A stretch of 64,000 bases of DNA from Phaseolus vulgaris (Eukaryota > Streptophyta > Magnoliopsida > Fabales > Fabaceae), in assembly GCF_000499845.2 (NCBI RefSeq), contig NC_023749.2:18605138-18669137 (forward strand). The letters are read 5' to 3'. The position numbers and the translations under genes are program-made. Within the stretch, counting starts at the first letter, position 1. The number at the start of each line of letters is the position of its first letter. Shown piece after piece: positions 31,953 to 42,792 of this stretch. Under the pieces are notes generated by a model. That model searched no databases and had not been told where the DNA came from. It worked only from the letters and a program-made list of their open reading frames with translations.

Positions 31953-32740
31953 ATTATTGCACTTACAAAGTGTCCACGAAGCTTCGGAGTTTGTTGATGA
32001 TTTACCAATGGACAATAGATTAGAGGACATGATTCGTGATGTGGGAGCATAATCTTTTGCTCAAGCGGTTTTCGAAAATATGTCTAATGATGCAGAGACT
32101 CCTTTGTATCCTGGTTCAACTAACTTCACACGAATATTAACGGTGTTAAGGTTGGTGAAATTGAAGGAAATGAATGAATGGTCTGACAAAAGCTTTCAAG
32201 AATTACTTCAATTGTTGAAAGACATGCTTCCAGAAGGAAATACATTACCCAATTGAAATTATGAGGCAAAAAAGATTCATTGTCTGATGAGAATAGGATA
32301 TAAAAAAAAATACATTCATGTCCTAATAATTGTATTTTATACAGAAATGAGTATGTAATTTAAGAAGATTTCCCAGGTGTGGTTTATCACGTTATGGTGA
32401 AAAAGAATATAATGATGAAGTCACAAAGGAAGGTCCTCCTACTAAGGTCGTTTGGTATCTTCCAATAATTCCAAGGCTTAAGCGTTTGTTTGCAAATGCA
32501 GATGACGCTAAAAACCTTAGGTGACATGTAGATAATAGAAAATGTGATGGACTACTTCGTCATCCAACTGATTCTTTGCAATGGAAGAAGATTGATAAAG
32601 AATTTCCTAAATTTGGAAAAGAATCAAGAAACTTAAGACTTAGATTGGCTATTGATGGAATGAATCCTTTTGGAAATTTAAGTACTAATCATAGTTCATT
32701 ATACCAAGTTTACTATACCTGTTTTCAAATGCAAGTGGAT
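31953..32740 (+). pseudogene. TNP2 transposase fragment, core deleted
   Basis: Broken frames show LPEGNTLPN, YEAKKIHCLM(R)IGY, then PTKVVWYLPIIPRLKRLFAN, CDGLLRHPTDSLQWKKID and RLRLAIDGMNPFGNLS, the characteristic order of TNP2 (Transposase_21). Right after NPFGNLS the sequence jumps to the DUF4216-like region, so the catalytic middle and the DUF4218 part are missing (family-typical length would need about 1.5-2 kb more). Confidence 0.8.
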
Positions 32741-33049
32741 TGACAATAAGACTGGTGTTAAAGTTGATGAATCAGAAATGACTTTGGTTGACTTTTCAAA
32801 AAAAGGTTATCATGACGAACCATTCATAATGGCATATCAAGCTTCCCAAGTTTTCTATATCCAAGATCCTACGTCTGAACACTGGTTTGTTATGCTACAT
32901 GGAAAAAAAAATCAACATAATGACTCAGAAGAAGAAGACCTAAACAATGACATTTGTAAGATTCAGTCACTTACAAGAACAACGATCAATAAAGAGTATG
33001 AGGATGTAGCTGATGTTGTACATGCAACTCGAAATGATCATGATGAATG
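32741..33049 (+). pseudogene. CACTA DUF4216-like C-terminal region
   Basis: FKCKWIDNKTGVKVDESEMT, then GYHDEPFIMAYQASQVFYI and QDPTSEHWFVMLHGKK match the DUF4216 pattern that ends TNP2-type polyproteins. An acidic tail follows, and a stop at 33047-33049. Open for about 100 codons. Function unknown even in intact elements. Confidence 0.75.
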
Positions 33050-33152
33050 AATATATATATATTTGTATGTGCATGTGTTTTAGGTTTAGTTTTATATTTT
33101 TATTATATTTCATATTCTTGATGCTTATCATATTTGTTTCATAACATGCACA

Positions 33153-34430
33153 TGGCAGATGATGAAGTTCCTCGTTCAAGAACTGGTAGAGGACCTACTA
33201 GATTAAATACTAAGTGTATGAAGATAAAAAAAAAGGGCAAAAAATATCATTGCCTATTGATGTCAACACTAATATAAAAAAAATTAGCAGTTATGTCGGA
33301 GTAGTTGCTCGCGAAAGGATATCTTTCTTAACTGATTCTTGGAATCCATCACCGAGCATGAGAGAAACATGATTTGGCAAGATATTCCGGTAAGTAATTG
33401 TTTTTACTTTGTTCAATCTAAAGTTTTTTTATACTTTGTTCATTATGAACTTTGTTTATGAACTAATTATCCCAAATAATGTAGACGCACTACGATATCC
33501 CAAATGTGGAAACCTTGAGAGCGAAGGTTCTATCTCCAGTGAGTGTCAAGTTTCGTCAGTTTAAATCAAAATTGACAACAACTTATATATATGGTCCAAG
33601 GAAAGGATAAAATCCTTGTACAAAATATGCATGCCTTGATGAAGAAACTTGACAGCAATTTGTGAATATTTGAGAAACTGAGAAATGGCAGGTTAATATC
33701 ACTTGTTTTATTTGGATGTAGTTTATATCAACATATTATTGACTTTTGAATGTTGATGATAGGATGTTCGGAAGAAAGCAAAAGCTAGGCACATAATGAG
33801 ACCCCACACTTATTGTCCCGTGGTGGTTATAAGATGTTAGAGCAGAAGATGCTAGAAGAAAAGATTAAAGCACGTTCTACTTTTATTGAGCAAAGGAATA
33901 GTGCAGATTCTTTCAGGCCCCCATCCCACCATCTCGACATGAGAAATGAAAGAGTGCTTGGACTTCTGAGGAATCACAACGAACATCTGAACAAATTGTA
34001 AGAAATATGTTCTCTATGTGTTATTTTAAATTCAATGTGTTGAAGTTTGACAATTTCTTTTCATTTGTTGTAAGATTCTCTTGTTGAGCAATCAACACAG
34101 GGAACTTTTAATCCATATGGTCGCGAGGATATTCTTAATGTTGCTATCGGACGACTTGAGCACCCTGGACGTGTTCGTGCTACTGGATATGGGATGGGAA
34201 TTCGTTCATACTTTGGACCCTCATCACATAGCAAGGAACATTCATCCAATCAACCTAGCCAGGAGTATTTGCTACAATTACAACAACGTATAAAGGCTGA
34301 GGTAACTCAAGAGATTAGAGAAAGCTTAGTGGAAGAGTTTAATAAGCGGATGGATAGGGAGTTTAAAAAGCGGTGGGAGGAACATGACAAAACTGCCTCT
34401 GTAAAAGAAGAAAAAATTCTCCATTGATGA
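33153..34430 (+). pseudogene. Transposase_24-like (Ptta/En-Spm) second gene, exons
   Basis: Starts MADDEVPRSRTGRGPTRLNT. Later exon-like pieces are DIPNVETLRAKVLSPVSVKF with YGPRKG (about 33485-33610), SRGGYKMLEQKMLEEKI (33813-33866), NPYGREDILNVAIGRLEHPG (about 34110) and a coiled, charged tail (34270-34425). This is the typical order for the Transposase_24 protein of plant CACTA elements. GT/AG boundaries seem to separate the pieces, but stops also occur. Likely a DNA-binding accessory protein in intact elements. Confidence 0.7.
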
Positions 34431-34434
34431 TCCT

Positions 34435-36560
34435 ATGGCAGCATTAGTGGAAGTTGCTAGAACTTTAAATACAACCGTCGTAGAGGTTCCATGGGATGCA
34501 AATGTTTTTGGAAGGCATAGTGATGTACCGTTGTACTTTCACATGTTTGATTTGTTGGACCTTGCATCCAGAAATCAGGAGATTAACATAACAGTTCTAC
34601 AATTATGGATCATGTCAGTTCAATTATTAAAATCTTTATACTTTTGATTTATAATATATTTGTGGATTATGTTTCAATGAGGGGAAACAATATACATATG
34701 GGTTTTTAGACCCTCAACTCATTCAATCACTTAGAAACAAGAAGTCAGAAATACAAACATACATCACCACTGCCTTAAAGAATGGAGGAAAACAAATTTA
34801 TTTTGCTCCATATATCCATGAGTAAGTCCATATTTATTAAATAAGTTATACTAAATTATTGAAATAAGAGAAACTAACTGATTTGTTATATAGGGGTCAT
34901 TGGAAAATATTGATGATATCTGTTCAAGATCATACTGTTGCATGGTTTTGCTCCTTGCATAAGAAACCACCTAATTATTTTAAACACATTATAGATAGGT
35001 ACGACAATTTCATCTAACATTTATAATTACTTATACATTACATAATGTTATATGTTCTAACATGAAATCTTATTATTTCAGTGCTTATTCTAGATATAAC
35101 ATGTTGAATGGGAGGGTTATGTGATTCCAATAACATGATGGAGATATGACATGAACATGTTATGGATTCAACTTGAGTTGGAATATGAATAGGCACTTTC
35201 TAAGAATTGGATCAATGTTCTTAACATTCAAGAACTCACCAAATCACAAGTAACCAAGCCAAACTCATATAGAAACCCATGAAAAGGCAAATGAACCAAT
35301 TGAAATACAAAAGAATACAAAAGAACCAAATAGAAACATAAAAGAATACAAATGAACCGATTAAATCTCCATGAAACTTAATTAACAACACAAGAACAAC
35401 AAACTAAGAAGAACTACCGAATGAAAACACAAAACAAACAAGATTAACCGATTGAAATTGAAAGAAACATCTAAGACATGTTTTAGGATTTGTTTTGGAA
35501 TGAAAATGGATGAAGAAGATGAAATGAAATAGGGCACTTATGTGGTTGGAGTTCTTGGAGATGAACACGCCACTTGAAGGATGTAAGGCTCCAAGTTGAG
35601 TGTAGATGCCACCACTTGAGGTTCCAAGAGTGCACTCAAGTTAAGAATAGAATAGGAGAAGACACAAGTCTCTCAAACACTCACCAATTTGGGAGAATTT
35701 CTTTACTCAAAAATATCAAATCTGTATTTCAAGGACTCAAGCCCTCCTTTTATAGGAGAAAGACCGATCATGAGTTTACAAGAAGCTTACGAAGGAAGCT
35801 ATCCAAGGTTGCCTTGCAACTCTTCCACTTCTAGCGCCTAAAGGGAGAATGAAGGGATACCTTCTAGACTTTTCCTAAAGCTAATATCTAAAGATGCTTT
35901 ACACAAGAGGTATCTTTAGGTTTCCCTCTTAGCACCTACCTAAACACTACTCTATATTATTTACAAATTTATACAAAAGAAACTATAAAGAGAGATATTA
36001 ATTGGAGCCCATTCTTGAATGCTTGTAGTCTTCTTTTGGCTTTAGGCTTCGTCCTCTCTTTATTTTAATTTCATCTTTAATTTTTTGAGAAGACTAGAAG
36101 GAAGAACTTTAAATGTTTGGGTGGATGGCCTCTTCCTCCATTAGTAAAATCCTCTCTTATTTGATCTCTATCAGAGGGGAAGTGCAAACGCAATAAAACT
36201 AACTTGGATGCACCTTAAAGTATTTAAAGTAAATTTGTTCTCTCACTTTAATTTGTCTCATTCATTCATTTAATAATATTTATTTTGACTTGCAGTGCAA
36301 TAGGCAATATGGAAGTTATGAGTGCAGTTATTAGGTTATGTAGTGGATGTCGAATATGGTACACGCTGAAATTGATAGAGGTTGGGATCAGGTAATACCT
36401 CAATACAAAAAACACTTTAAAATTTTGGGTTTATTATTCATGCACTAATTCAAAAAAAATTCAAATGTCACAATTTTTCAATGACCCACAATCGCTAGAT
36501 TCGGAAGCATTAGAGTATGTGACGACAACATGGTCAAAATATTTTGTAATCATGTATAAC
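34435..36560 (+). pseudogene. Ulp1-like (C48) cysteine protease gene of the CACTA element, interrupted
   Basis: Exon-like pieces: AALVEVARTLNTTVVEVPWD, then GFLDPQLIQSLRNK, KQIYFAPYIHE, GHWKILMISVQDHTVAWFCS with LHKKPPNYFKH, and, after a nested solo LTR (35117-36173) and an intron ending TTGCAG at 36298, QCNRQYGSYECSY and a WMS region. HW is the catalytic His context and ECSY the catalytic Cys context of C48 proteases. Two stops lie next to the Cys. A downstream NDPQSLDSEALEYV piece (about 36480) fits the family tail. SUMO-protease-like genes are frequent passengers in plant CACTA and Mutator elements. Confidence 0.75.
35117..36173 (-). mobile_element. solo LTR inserted in the Ulp1-like gene, TSD GAGGG
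   Basis: GAGGG occurs at 35112-35116 and 36174-36178. Read on the minus strand it begins TGATAGAGATCAAATAAG and has CTCCTATAAAAGGAGGG (TATA; plus coordinates about 35742-35758). It is homologous to the plus-strand solo LTR at 25874-26906. The minus 3' end reads CACATAA, where the other copy has CACATCA. Confidence 0.75.
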
Positions 36561-36769
36561 ACCATAAAATAAATAAACTATTAGAATGACATGAAACTTT
36601 TTCATATATTTGCAGAACTTTTTGTAGAAGGTTATATGTACTTAATTTGTTGTATGTATTTTTTATATTTAGATTATAATATTAAATGCTTTTATTTTAT
36701 GAAAATTTGATATTTTATGCAGAATTAAGGTGTATATAGATAAAGTATAACATTAAAAAAAAAAGTCAT

Positions 36770-37080
36770 ATAACGACAATTTCAGATGGAACCGTCTTTA
36801 CAAATATTTGTTTTTTGAAAAAATTAAACCAGGATACTCACTTATAACGACGGTTCCAAGTGGAAACATCTTTAAATTTATTTATTTTATAAAAAATTCT
36901 TTATTTACTTTCCAAAATAATGACAGTTGGTTACATGTGTCGTTATTATTCTTTTATAATAACAGTTTAAGAACCATCATTATAAATAGCTTATTTATAA
37001 CAACACCCGTGATAACGATGGTTTGGAAATCGTCTTTATCAATTTTTTAACCGTTGTTAATGTGCTTTTATGTAGTAGTG
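36770..37080. repeat. right subterminal repeats and terminus of the CACTA element
   Basis: ATAACGACAATTTC, AACGACGGTTCCAAG, AATGACAGTTGG, GTCGTTATTATT, ATAACGATGGTTTGG and AACCGTTGTTAATG are spread in both orientations, ending TGTAGTAGTG and then TTC. Confidence 0.75.
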
Positions 37081-37394
37081 TTCCTTTAATGTTGTGTAAT
37101 CTTGTCTTGTTATATTTTATGTTTGGAAAACCATAACTTGATTTTATATTCCAAAGATTAATAGGAAAATGATATTTGATCAATGGATAATATTTCTAGA
37201 AATAAAGGTGGAATATTTTATTGTTATTTTGTTTTTCCTAAAATTGGTTATCTTTAATGATTATTGAGAAGTGATTAAAATAATATTGAATATAATAATT
37301 AAGGGATTGATGATTAGTGATATTAATCAATTTCAATAGCATAAGAAATAAGAATAATCATATGTATTATTAAGTAGGATTAAATAAATGGTGA
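37081..37394. other. spacer, nothing recognised
   Basis: AT-rich DNA between the CACTA element and the LINE fragment, without ORF or repeat end. Confidence 0.45.
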
Positions 37395-38958
37395 AGTTTG
37401 ATCACAACTTCTCACTAACTTAGAAAAACATATATTGGTAGGTTGTTTATGTGGGTTATGCGATGAGGAGGAGGAGAATGTTAGTCATCTTTTTTTAGAT
37501 TAAGTTTGCTTAAAGAGTTTGAGGATTGTGTTTGTCTTGGATGGGTTGTCCATTGGTGAATCACTTTGATGTTAAGGTACATTTTATGATGTTTTGCCAT
37601 GCTAATGTGAATGGTCTGCTATCCAGAGTTTGGGGGGATGTGTGGATTTCTTTGGTATGTGAAATATGGAACATAGGAACAAGTGGGTCTTTAAGAATGA
37701 GAGAGCTGATTATTTAGAGGTCTTTGCAGTGGTAGAAAGAAAAACCTGGGTTTGGATTACATGTAAAGAAAAATCTATTGAGTTCCTTATTCTGAATGGT
37801 GTCTGGAACCATTGGAATGTATGAAATGTGTTAAGAAGTAGTGCTTCAAATTTAGATAATTTGTATAGCAAACCCCTTGCTTTAGGGAGGATGTAGCAAT
37901 GTGTTTTGTAGGTTTGAGGAGACGTTCTTATGTTAACTAAAGTGGACTTTTGGAGGAGTAGCAGCTTTTTGTTGGCGGGAGTGCAAAAGGAAAGTGTTAA
38001 TTTATAAAGGGGTTTTTCTTGCTTTGATTTCCTAGCTCATTTGGAACCAATGTTATTCTTGGTTAGGGTTGGTGTTGATAGATCATCATGATCATTTTTC
38101 ACACTTCTAGCATTTCAAACTTGTTAAGGTACCTGTTTATGTCAATGTTGTATAAGAAAGTGTTTGGATTGCAGTTGCTGGTGAGATTTGGAGACATAGG
38201 AATAAACACATTTTTAAAGGTGGAGTGATTGATCATTCTGAAATATTTTCTTTGGTTCAATTAAAGGTATGGTCTTAAGTTACTTCTAAATTTGCCTTTG
38301 CATGCTTTTCTTATTCTGATTGGTGATTAGATTTTTGTTGGCGGGAGTGCAAAAGGAAAGTGTTAATTTATAAAGGGGTTTTTCTTGCTTTGATTTCCTA
38401 GCTCATTTGGAACCAATGTTATTCTTGGTTAGGGTTGGTGTTGATAGATCATCATGATCATTTTTCACACTTCTAGCATTTCAAACTTGTTAAGGTACCT
38501 GTTTATGTCAATGTTGTATAAGAAAGTGTTTGGATTGCAGTTGCTGGTGAGATTTGGAGACATAGGAATAAACACATTTTTAAAGGTGGAGTGATTGATC
38601 ATTCTGAAATATTTTCTTTGGTTCAATTAAAGGTATGGTCTTAAGTTACTTCTAAATTTGCCTTTGCATGCTTTTCTTATTCTGATTGGTGATTTGATCG
38701 TCTAGTTTGTATGTATTCGATAAAAGACTTTGAAACTTTAGGCCTTCTATTTTTTAGAAGGTTGGGATGAGATGTTAGGTTGTTAATGAGGTGTCTTTAT
38801 TTCAGTCTGTTGGCTTGTGTTGTAGTTGCTCTAAGCAGGATATTTGTGGTAAGTTTTGGAAGGAGGATTTGTACATTTCTGTTCAATTTTGTACAAGAGT
38901 TAAACCATCCTTGAAGTAGTTCATATTTATTTATTTTTTCTTACTGATAAAAAAAAAA
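37395..38958 (+). mobile_element. 5'-truncated L1-type LINE, 3' end with poly(A)
   Basis: Contains a zinc-binding RT-tail remnant (CLCGLCDEEEENVSHLFLD, the zf-RVT C..C...H pattern, with a stop), then VWIAVAGEIWRHRNKHIFKG and SEIFSLVQLKVWS, the usual C-terminal motif of legume LINE ORF2. It ends CTTACTGATAAAAAAAAA at 38958. Many stops. The left end is approximate and no TSD was found. Includes a 363-bp tandem duplication. Confidence 0.75.
37966..38694 (+). repeat. tandem duplication of 363 bp, apparently identical copies
   Basis: 37966-38328 and 38332-38694, separated by three bases (AGA), read identically by eye, from TTTTTGTTGGCGGGAGTGC to TCTGATTGGTGATT. Both carry the LINE C-terminal motif. 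Confidence 0.9.
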
Positions 38959-39562
38959 TATTGACATGTCCAGCTCGTCAACCTATCTTGGTCTATCTTA
39001 CCAATCTATTAAGTCAGAGACAAGACAATGTATATTGATCTGTTTGTCATTTTTATAATTAAAATAAAAATAAAAACTAAAAAAAATGTTAATTTTTTTA
39101 TTGTGTTATTTGAAGGATTCAAATCTACATTAGTATTGTAATTTAAAGCATTAGCTCATACAAACTAAATTATAATTATTAACATCCTGAATAATAATAT
39201 TTTAACAATATTTACTTTATTTTTTAATTTAAAATTTTAATATATATTATTATATTATTATATTATTAAAGTAGGTTGTTAAGTGAATGTAATTTTTTAA
39301 ATGAGTGTGAAAGTAACATTTTTCTATAATTATTGATCGCAAAAAATGGAATAATTAAACATTAATTGATTAATGTTAAATAATAATCATGTAGTTGTAT
39401 CTCCTATTACATACATGAATTAAAAATAATTAAATACTTAAAGATGATTAAATTTATTTTTAATATATATATATATTAAAAAGTAAAAAAAAATTATGAA
39501 AATAAACGTGTGATTGGCTTCAAGTTACTTTCATTTTTTTTATAAGTCAATGTGATGTCGAC
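38959..39562. other. AT-rich spacer
   Basis: No gene or recognisable element. Contains TATATTA/TTATTA runs near 39240 and a short TA run at 39463. Confidence 0.5.
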
Positions 39563-40010
39563 CTATGATACGACACGACACGGACAATGATACGACACGA
39601 CACGGACACAGAGATATGTATAATTTCTAAAATGTAGGATATGGGGACACAAATCTATATATTATATAATTATGAATTATATAAATTGACAATGAACATT
39701 TATGTGCACAAGTATGTTCCAGATTATTTTTTGGAGTAGAAAGATGTTTTTCATGACTGATTCAAAAGAATTTGTTTCTTATTTTTATAATCATAATAAA
39801 ATTTATGCAATAAGTTTGAGTTTTTAGAAAATTAATGTATTTTTTTTAAATTGTTTTTGAACTGTGCTAGAATTGTCAGAAATCCAATAAATATTTTTTG
39901 AATTGAACACTTCACGGATACGTGTCCTACAAGTGTTATACGAGTGTCGGTGTCCGATACGAGTATCCGACACCGACACACCATTTAAGAGGAGTGTCCA
40001 AGCTTCATAG
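39563..40010 (+). repeat. dispersed repeat, GACAC-rich family, copy 2 (best preserved)
   Basis: 448 bp with CTATGA-type inverted ends: it starts CTATGATACGACACGACACG and ends GTCCAAGCTTCATAG. Flanks ATGTCGAC (39555-39562) and ACGCCGAC (40011-40018) agree at 6 of 8. The ends contain many GACAC/GTGTC words. No coding capacity. Looks like a non-autonomous DNA element, superfamily unclear (8-bp flank would suit hAT). Confidence 0.65.
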
Positions 40011-40779
40011 ACGCCGACTAACTCTTTCATTTAATACTTTTTATTATATTTATTTGATACAATTCAAGTTTTATTTTAATATAATTATAAAAAATGTCCT
40101 CTATCACCTATGAATATACTCTCTCATCAATATTTTTAGGGTTTAGTATATTTTTTTGTTCCTACTATATTATTAAATATTTTTTTTATAATTTAAACTT
40201 TAAACCTCATCAATATTTATAATAAGAAAACTATTGAGATAATTCATTATCAATCTTTATCGGAGACTATTTGAGATAACAAGATAATTTTCATTATGAG
40301 TTAACATAAATATTTTAATATTTTAGTGCAAATTAAAAATCTATAAATATTTTTACATTTTAGTTCAAATTAAAAAAAAAATTTGTCACATCAAAATATT
40401 GGTAAAGACTTATTTTAATAATTTTCATTATACAATTACAAATAACTAAAGTATGATATAAGAATGAAAACCTAAAAAACATATTTTATCCTCTTTTCAC
40501 TATTTTCCAACACAATTGTGCACAAATATCTAATTGTGCACAATCTCATAATGAAGATAATTTACTTGTTACAAAATTTCCATCCAGTTTTGTTGAAAAA
40601 ACCCTCACATAATATGATCAAAATAGAACCATAATAACATTGAACAGTTTACTTAATAATTTCCTCCTTATTGGTCTAGCTAGATTCAACTGAAAAACCA
40701 TGACATCATAATAACCTATCACAGCCATATATTGTGGCATGAAACCATAAGAAGATTACTATCCAATCCAACATCACAT
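40011..40779. other. spacer downstream (3') of the host gene
   Basis: AT-rich. The part next to 40780 is expected to hold the 3' UTR of the minus-strand gene. No firm poly(A) signal is called. Confidence 0.5.
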
Positions 40780-41923
40780 TCACACTACTTCAACTGTAGT
40801 AGAGTACAAGCCTTGAATGTTATCCAATAAATCAAAAGTGAGCATTGAAGCCTTAGGTTTTGGTTGGCGTGAAGTAGAGTTCATTATCAGCAGTGGTTCC
40901 ATTGTGGACCTTTCGCACGTTCCAAACCACTTAGCTTGCATGTACTTGTGTTTCCTCCATGGCCCAATGTGCATTTTTTTCTCCTTCATGCATTTTTTAG
41001 CAGCTGAGCACATAATCTTCACCAATGCTCTTAACCTCTCTGTTTTCCCAACAAACACTTCTGGCAATCGCTTAATTAATTGCTTGTATTCTTCATTCGC
41101 AGATGCCATCTCGAATTCAGCTCTAAAGCTCAATTCAATCACCACTTTTATTACTTGTTCTCTTTTGGTGTTTGATAAATCATCTGTCACTTCCAAATAT
41201 CTGTGTTCCCCTGCAAAAAAGAACACCACTTTATCATTTTACTAGGGTCCATCACAATCAAAACCATAACTTATGTATCACGGACAATAATACTATGTGT
41301 CTGTGTTCACAGACACACCATTTAAAAGGTCTATCCCAGCTTCATAGAACATAACCATGATGTAACCACAATTTTTGTTAAAACTTTATCAGATATACCT
41401 GATATGATTTCTGATGAACTCCTCCATTTAGACTTGCAAATGGCACAATTGTAGCCGAGGTTCAACAATCGATCACATATGTCTCTCAGCATGCACTTCC
41501 TGCAACTCTTAGCCACCACTTGAGGCAGGCAACAACACATCATCTCAGATTTCTTCATTTCTCTTACAACCTCCTTTGTTGCTTCCCTAACTTTTTTCTC
41601 ACATGAACTAGTCCTGCTCAAAATTCCCTTTGCAAAGAAAAAAAAAAGTTTTAAATTAATATTTTGTGGAAGTATTCTCTTTTTGTTAAGGATTCATCGT
41701 TAATAAAGAAAATTGTTCGTACCTTAAGAAGCTGATCTTTTTCCTCCCAAAAGGCTTTACACTTTTCTGAAGCACAGATAGAATCATCGTTGTTGTTTTT
41801 CTCATCAACATCGTCGTTGTTATTGGAATCGAATGAATCCCAACTCTCAAAAACTATATCAGCTAAACTAAGTTCGTCGGAGCTCCGGGCAGTAGCCGAA
41901 CCAGTGAAGAATTCTTTGGCCAT
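40780..41923 (-). CDS. DUF506 family (PDDEXK-like) protein, three exons, 286 aa
   Basis: The only convincing host gene. Exons on the minus strand: 41923-41723, 41627-41399 and 41210-40780; the introns have GT-AG ends (95 and 188 nt), phases 0 and 1, and the spliced CDS is 861 nt. Residues 1-67 are acidic and Asn/Asp-rich (SLADIVFESWDSF). Exon 2 holds RTSSCEKKVREATKE, a Cys-rich patch and LGYNCAICKSKWRSS (from residue about 124). Exon 3 has EHRYLEVT (145), VIELSFRAEFEMA (about 167), LPEVFVGKTERL and KMHIGPWRKHKYMQAKWFG, ending KPKASMLTFDLLDN..VEVV. These are signature blocks of plant DUF506, a PDDEXK-nuclease-like family of unknown biochemical role. Length and exon order are normal and there are no stops, so it is probably expressed. 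Intron 2 contains a scrap of the dispersed repeat. Confidence 0.9.
41279..41350 (+). repeat. terminal scrap of the dispersed repeat in intron 2 of the DUF506 gene
   Basis: ACGGACAATAATACTATG, then CACACCATTTAAAAGG and CCCAGCTTCATAG match the end of copy 2 (CACACCATTTAAGAGG, CCAAGCTTCATAG). It lies wholly inside intron 2 (41211-41398). Confidence 0.7.
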
Positions 41924-41953
41924 GAGTATGCAAATGAATGTGAAATTATCTTT

Positions 41954-41961
41954 GTTATATA
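41954..41961 (-). promoter_or_regulatory. candidate TATA box of the DUF506 gene
   Basis: Minus-strand TATATAAC in CATTATATATAACAAAG, 31 bp upstream of the ATG at 41923. If used, the 5' UTR would be only a few bases, so another upstream start is possible. Confidence 0.35.
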
Positions 41962-41999
41962 TAATGAGATGTGGTAGCCGTGAGTGAGCACTTTATTAA

Positions 42000-42792
42000 T
42001 TAACTCATTGATTAATTAATCAATTAATTAATTAAGCAGTATATGGTACAAAGTTATCGGTTGCAGTTGTCCGCATATAACATTTGCATGTTCTTCCAAC
42101 CATGGGAATGGTTAACTTAACTGTCAACATGGAACATTCCGAATTCATTTCCCTCAAACTCAACATTCTGGTCTTGCAAATATAATTCACTTTTAATCAT
42201 GTGTGTTCATTAATTACTTTATCTTATAATGTAAAAACCTGAACTGAAAAACACATATAATCAATATGAGTATTAATTAGTTTATATTATGCTGCTGCAG
42301 TTTGGATGATATTAGTATCATTTCTCAGTGTGTATGCTATATAATAATATTTATTTATTTATTTTATTAACTGATCTGATTCAAAGTAGTTACGTTAAAC
42401 CAGTAAATTAAAGTGTTTTTTCTCAACTTAAAACATGTTATATTTATAAGGATTTTGTCTTCTTAGTATTAGTTGAATAAGTTTGACTACGCAAATGCTG
42501 GTTTGATAAGTAAGAAAGTTAGGATACCAAAAAACGAATTTCAGAATCAAGGATTTAATTTTTTCTCAAACACTAAAAATTTCGATAACAGAATCATTTA
42601 TTCCCGTTAAACTTTCTATGTCTAAACACTATCACCTCAAGAGTGATCCATGGCCCACAGCCAGGCTAAAGGGTGACTTATCATTATTTTAGGTTTTCAC
42701 TTTATATTCATGTAACATGAGATTTTATCTTTTTGAATCCCATGATTAGTGGATTACCACATAATTTTGAAGAGAAAATCTCTATTCACTTG
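42000..42792. other. upstream region of the DUF506 gene, no gene seen
   Basis: AT-rich. TTGATTAATTAATCAATTAA near 42007 is a perfect palindrome. It ends in ACTTG (42788-42792), which matters for the next block. Confidence 0.5.

Larger units (their letters stand above)
29657..37080 (+). mobile_element. CACTA (En/Spm) DNA transposon, 7.4 kb, TSD TTC
   Basis: The left end is CACTACAACAAAATACG and the right end, read inverted, is CACTACTACATAAAAGCAC. TTC flanks both ends (29654-29656, 37081-37083). Subterminal repeats of the type ATAACGACGGTT lie at 29680-29840 and 36770-37060. Internal plus-strand remnants in order: transposase-associated domain, TNP2 piece, DUF4216-like, Transposase_24-like and a Ulp1-like protease. 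It contains a hAT-like insertion and a solo LTR. Coding parts are broken, so it is non-autonomous. Confidence 0.9.
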
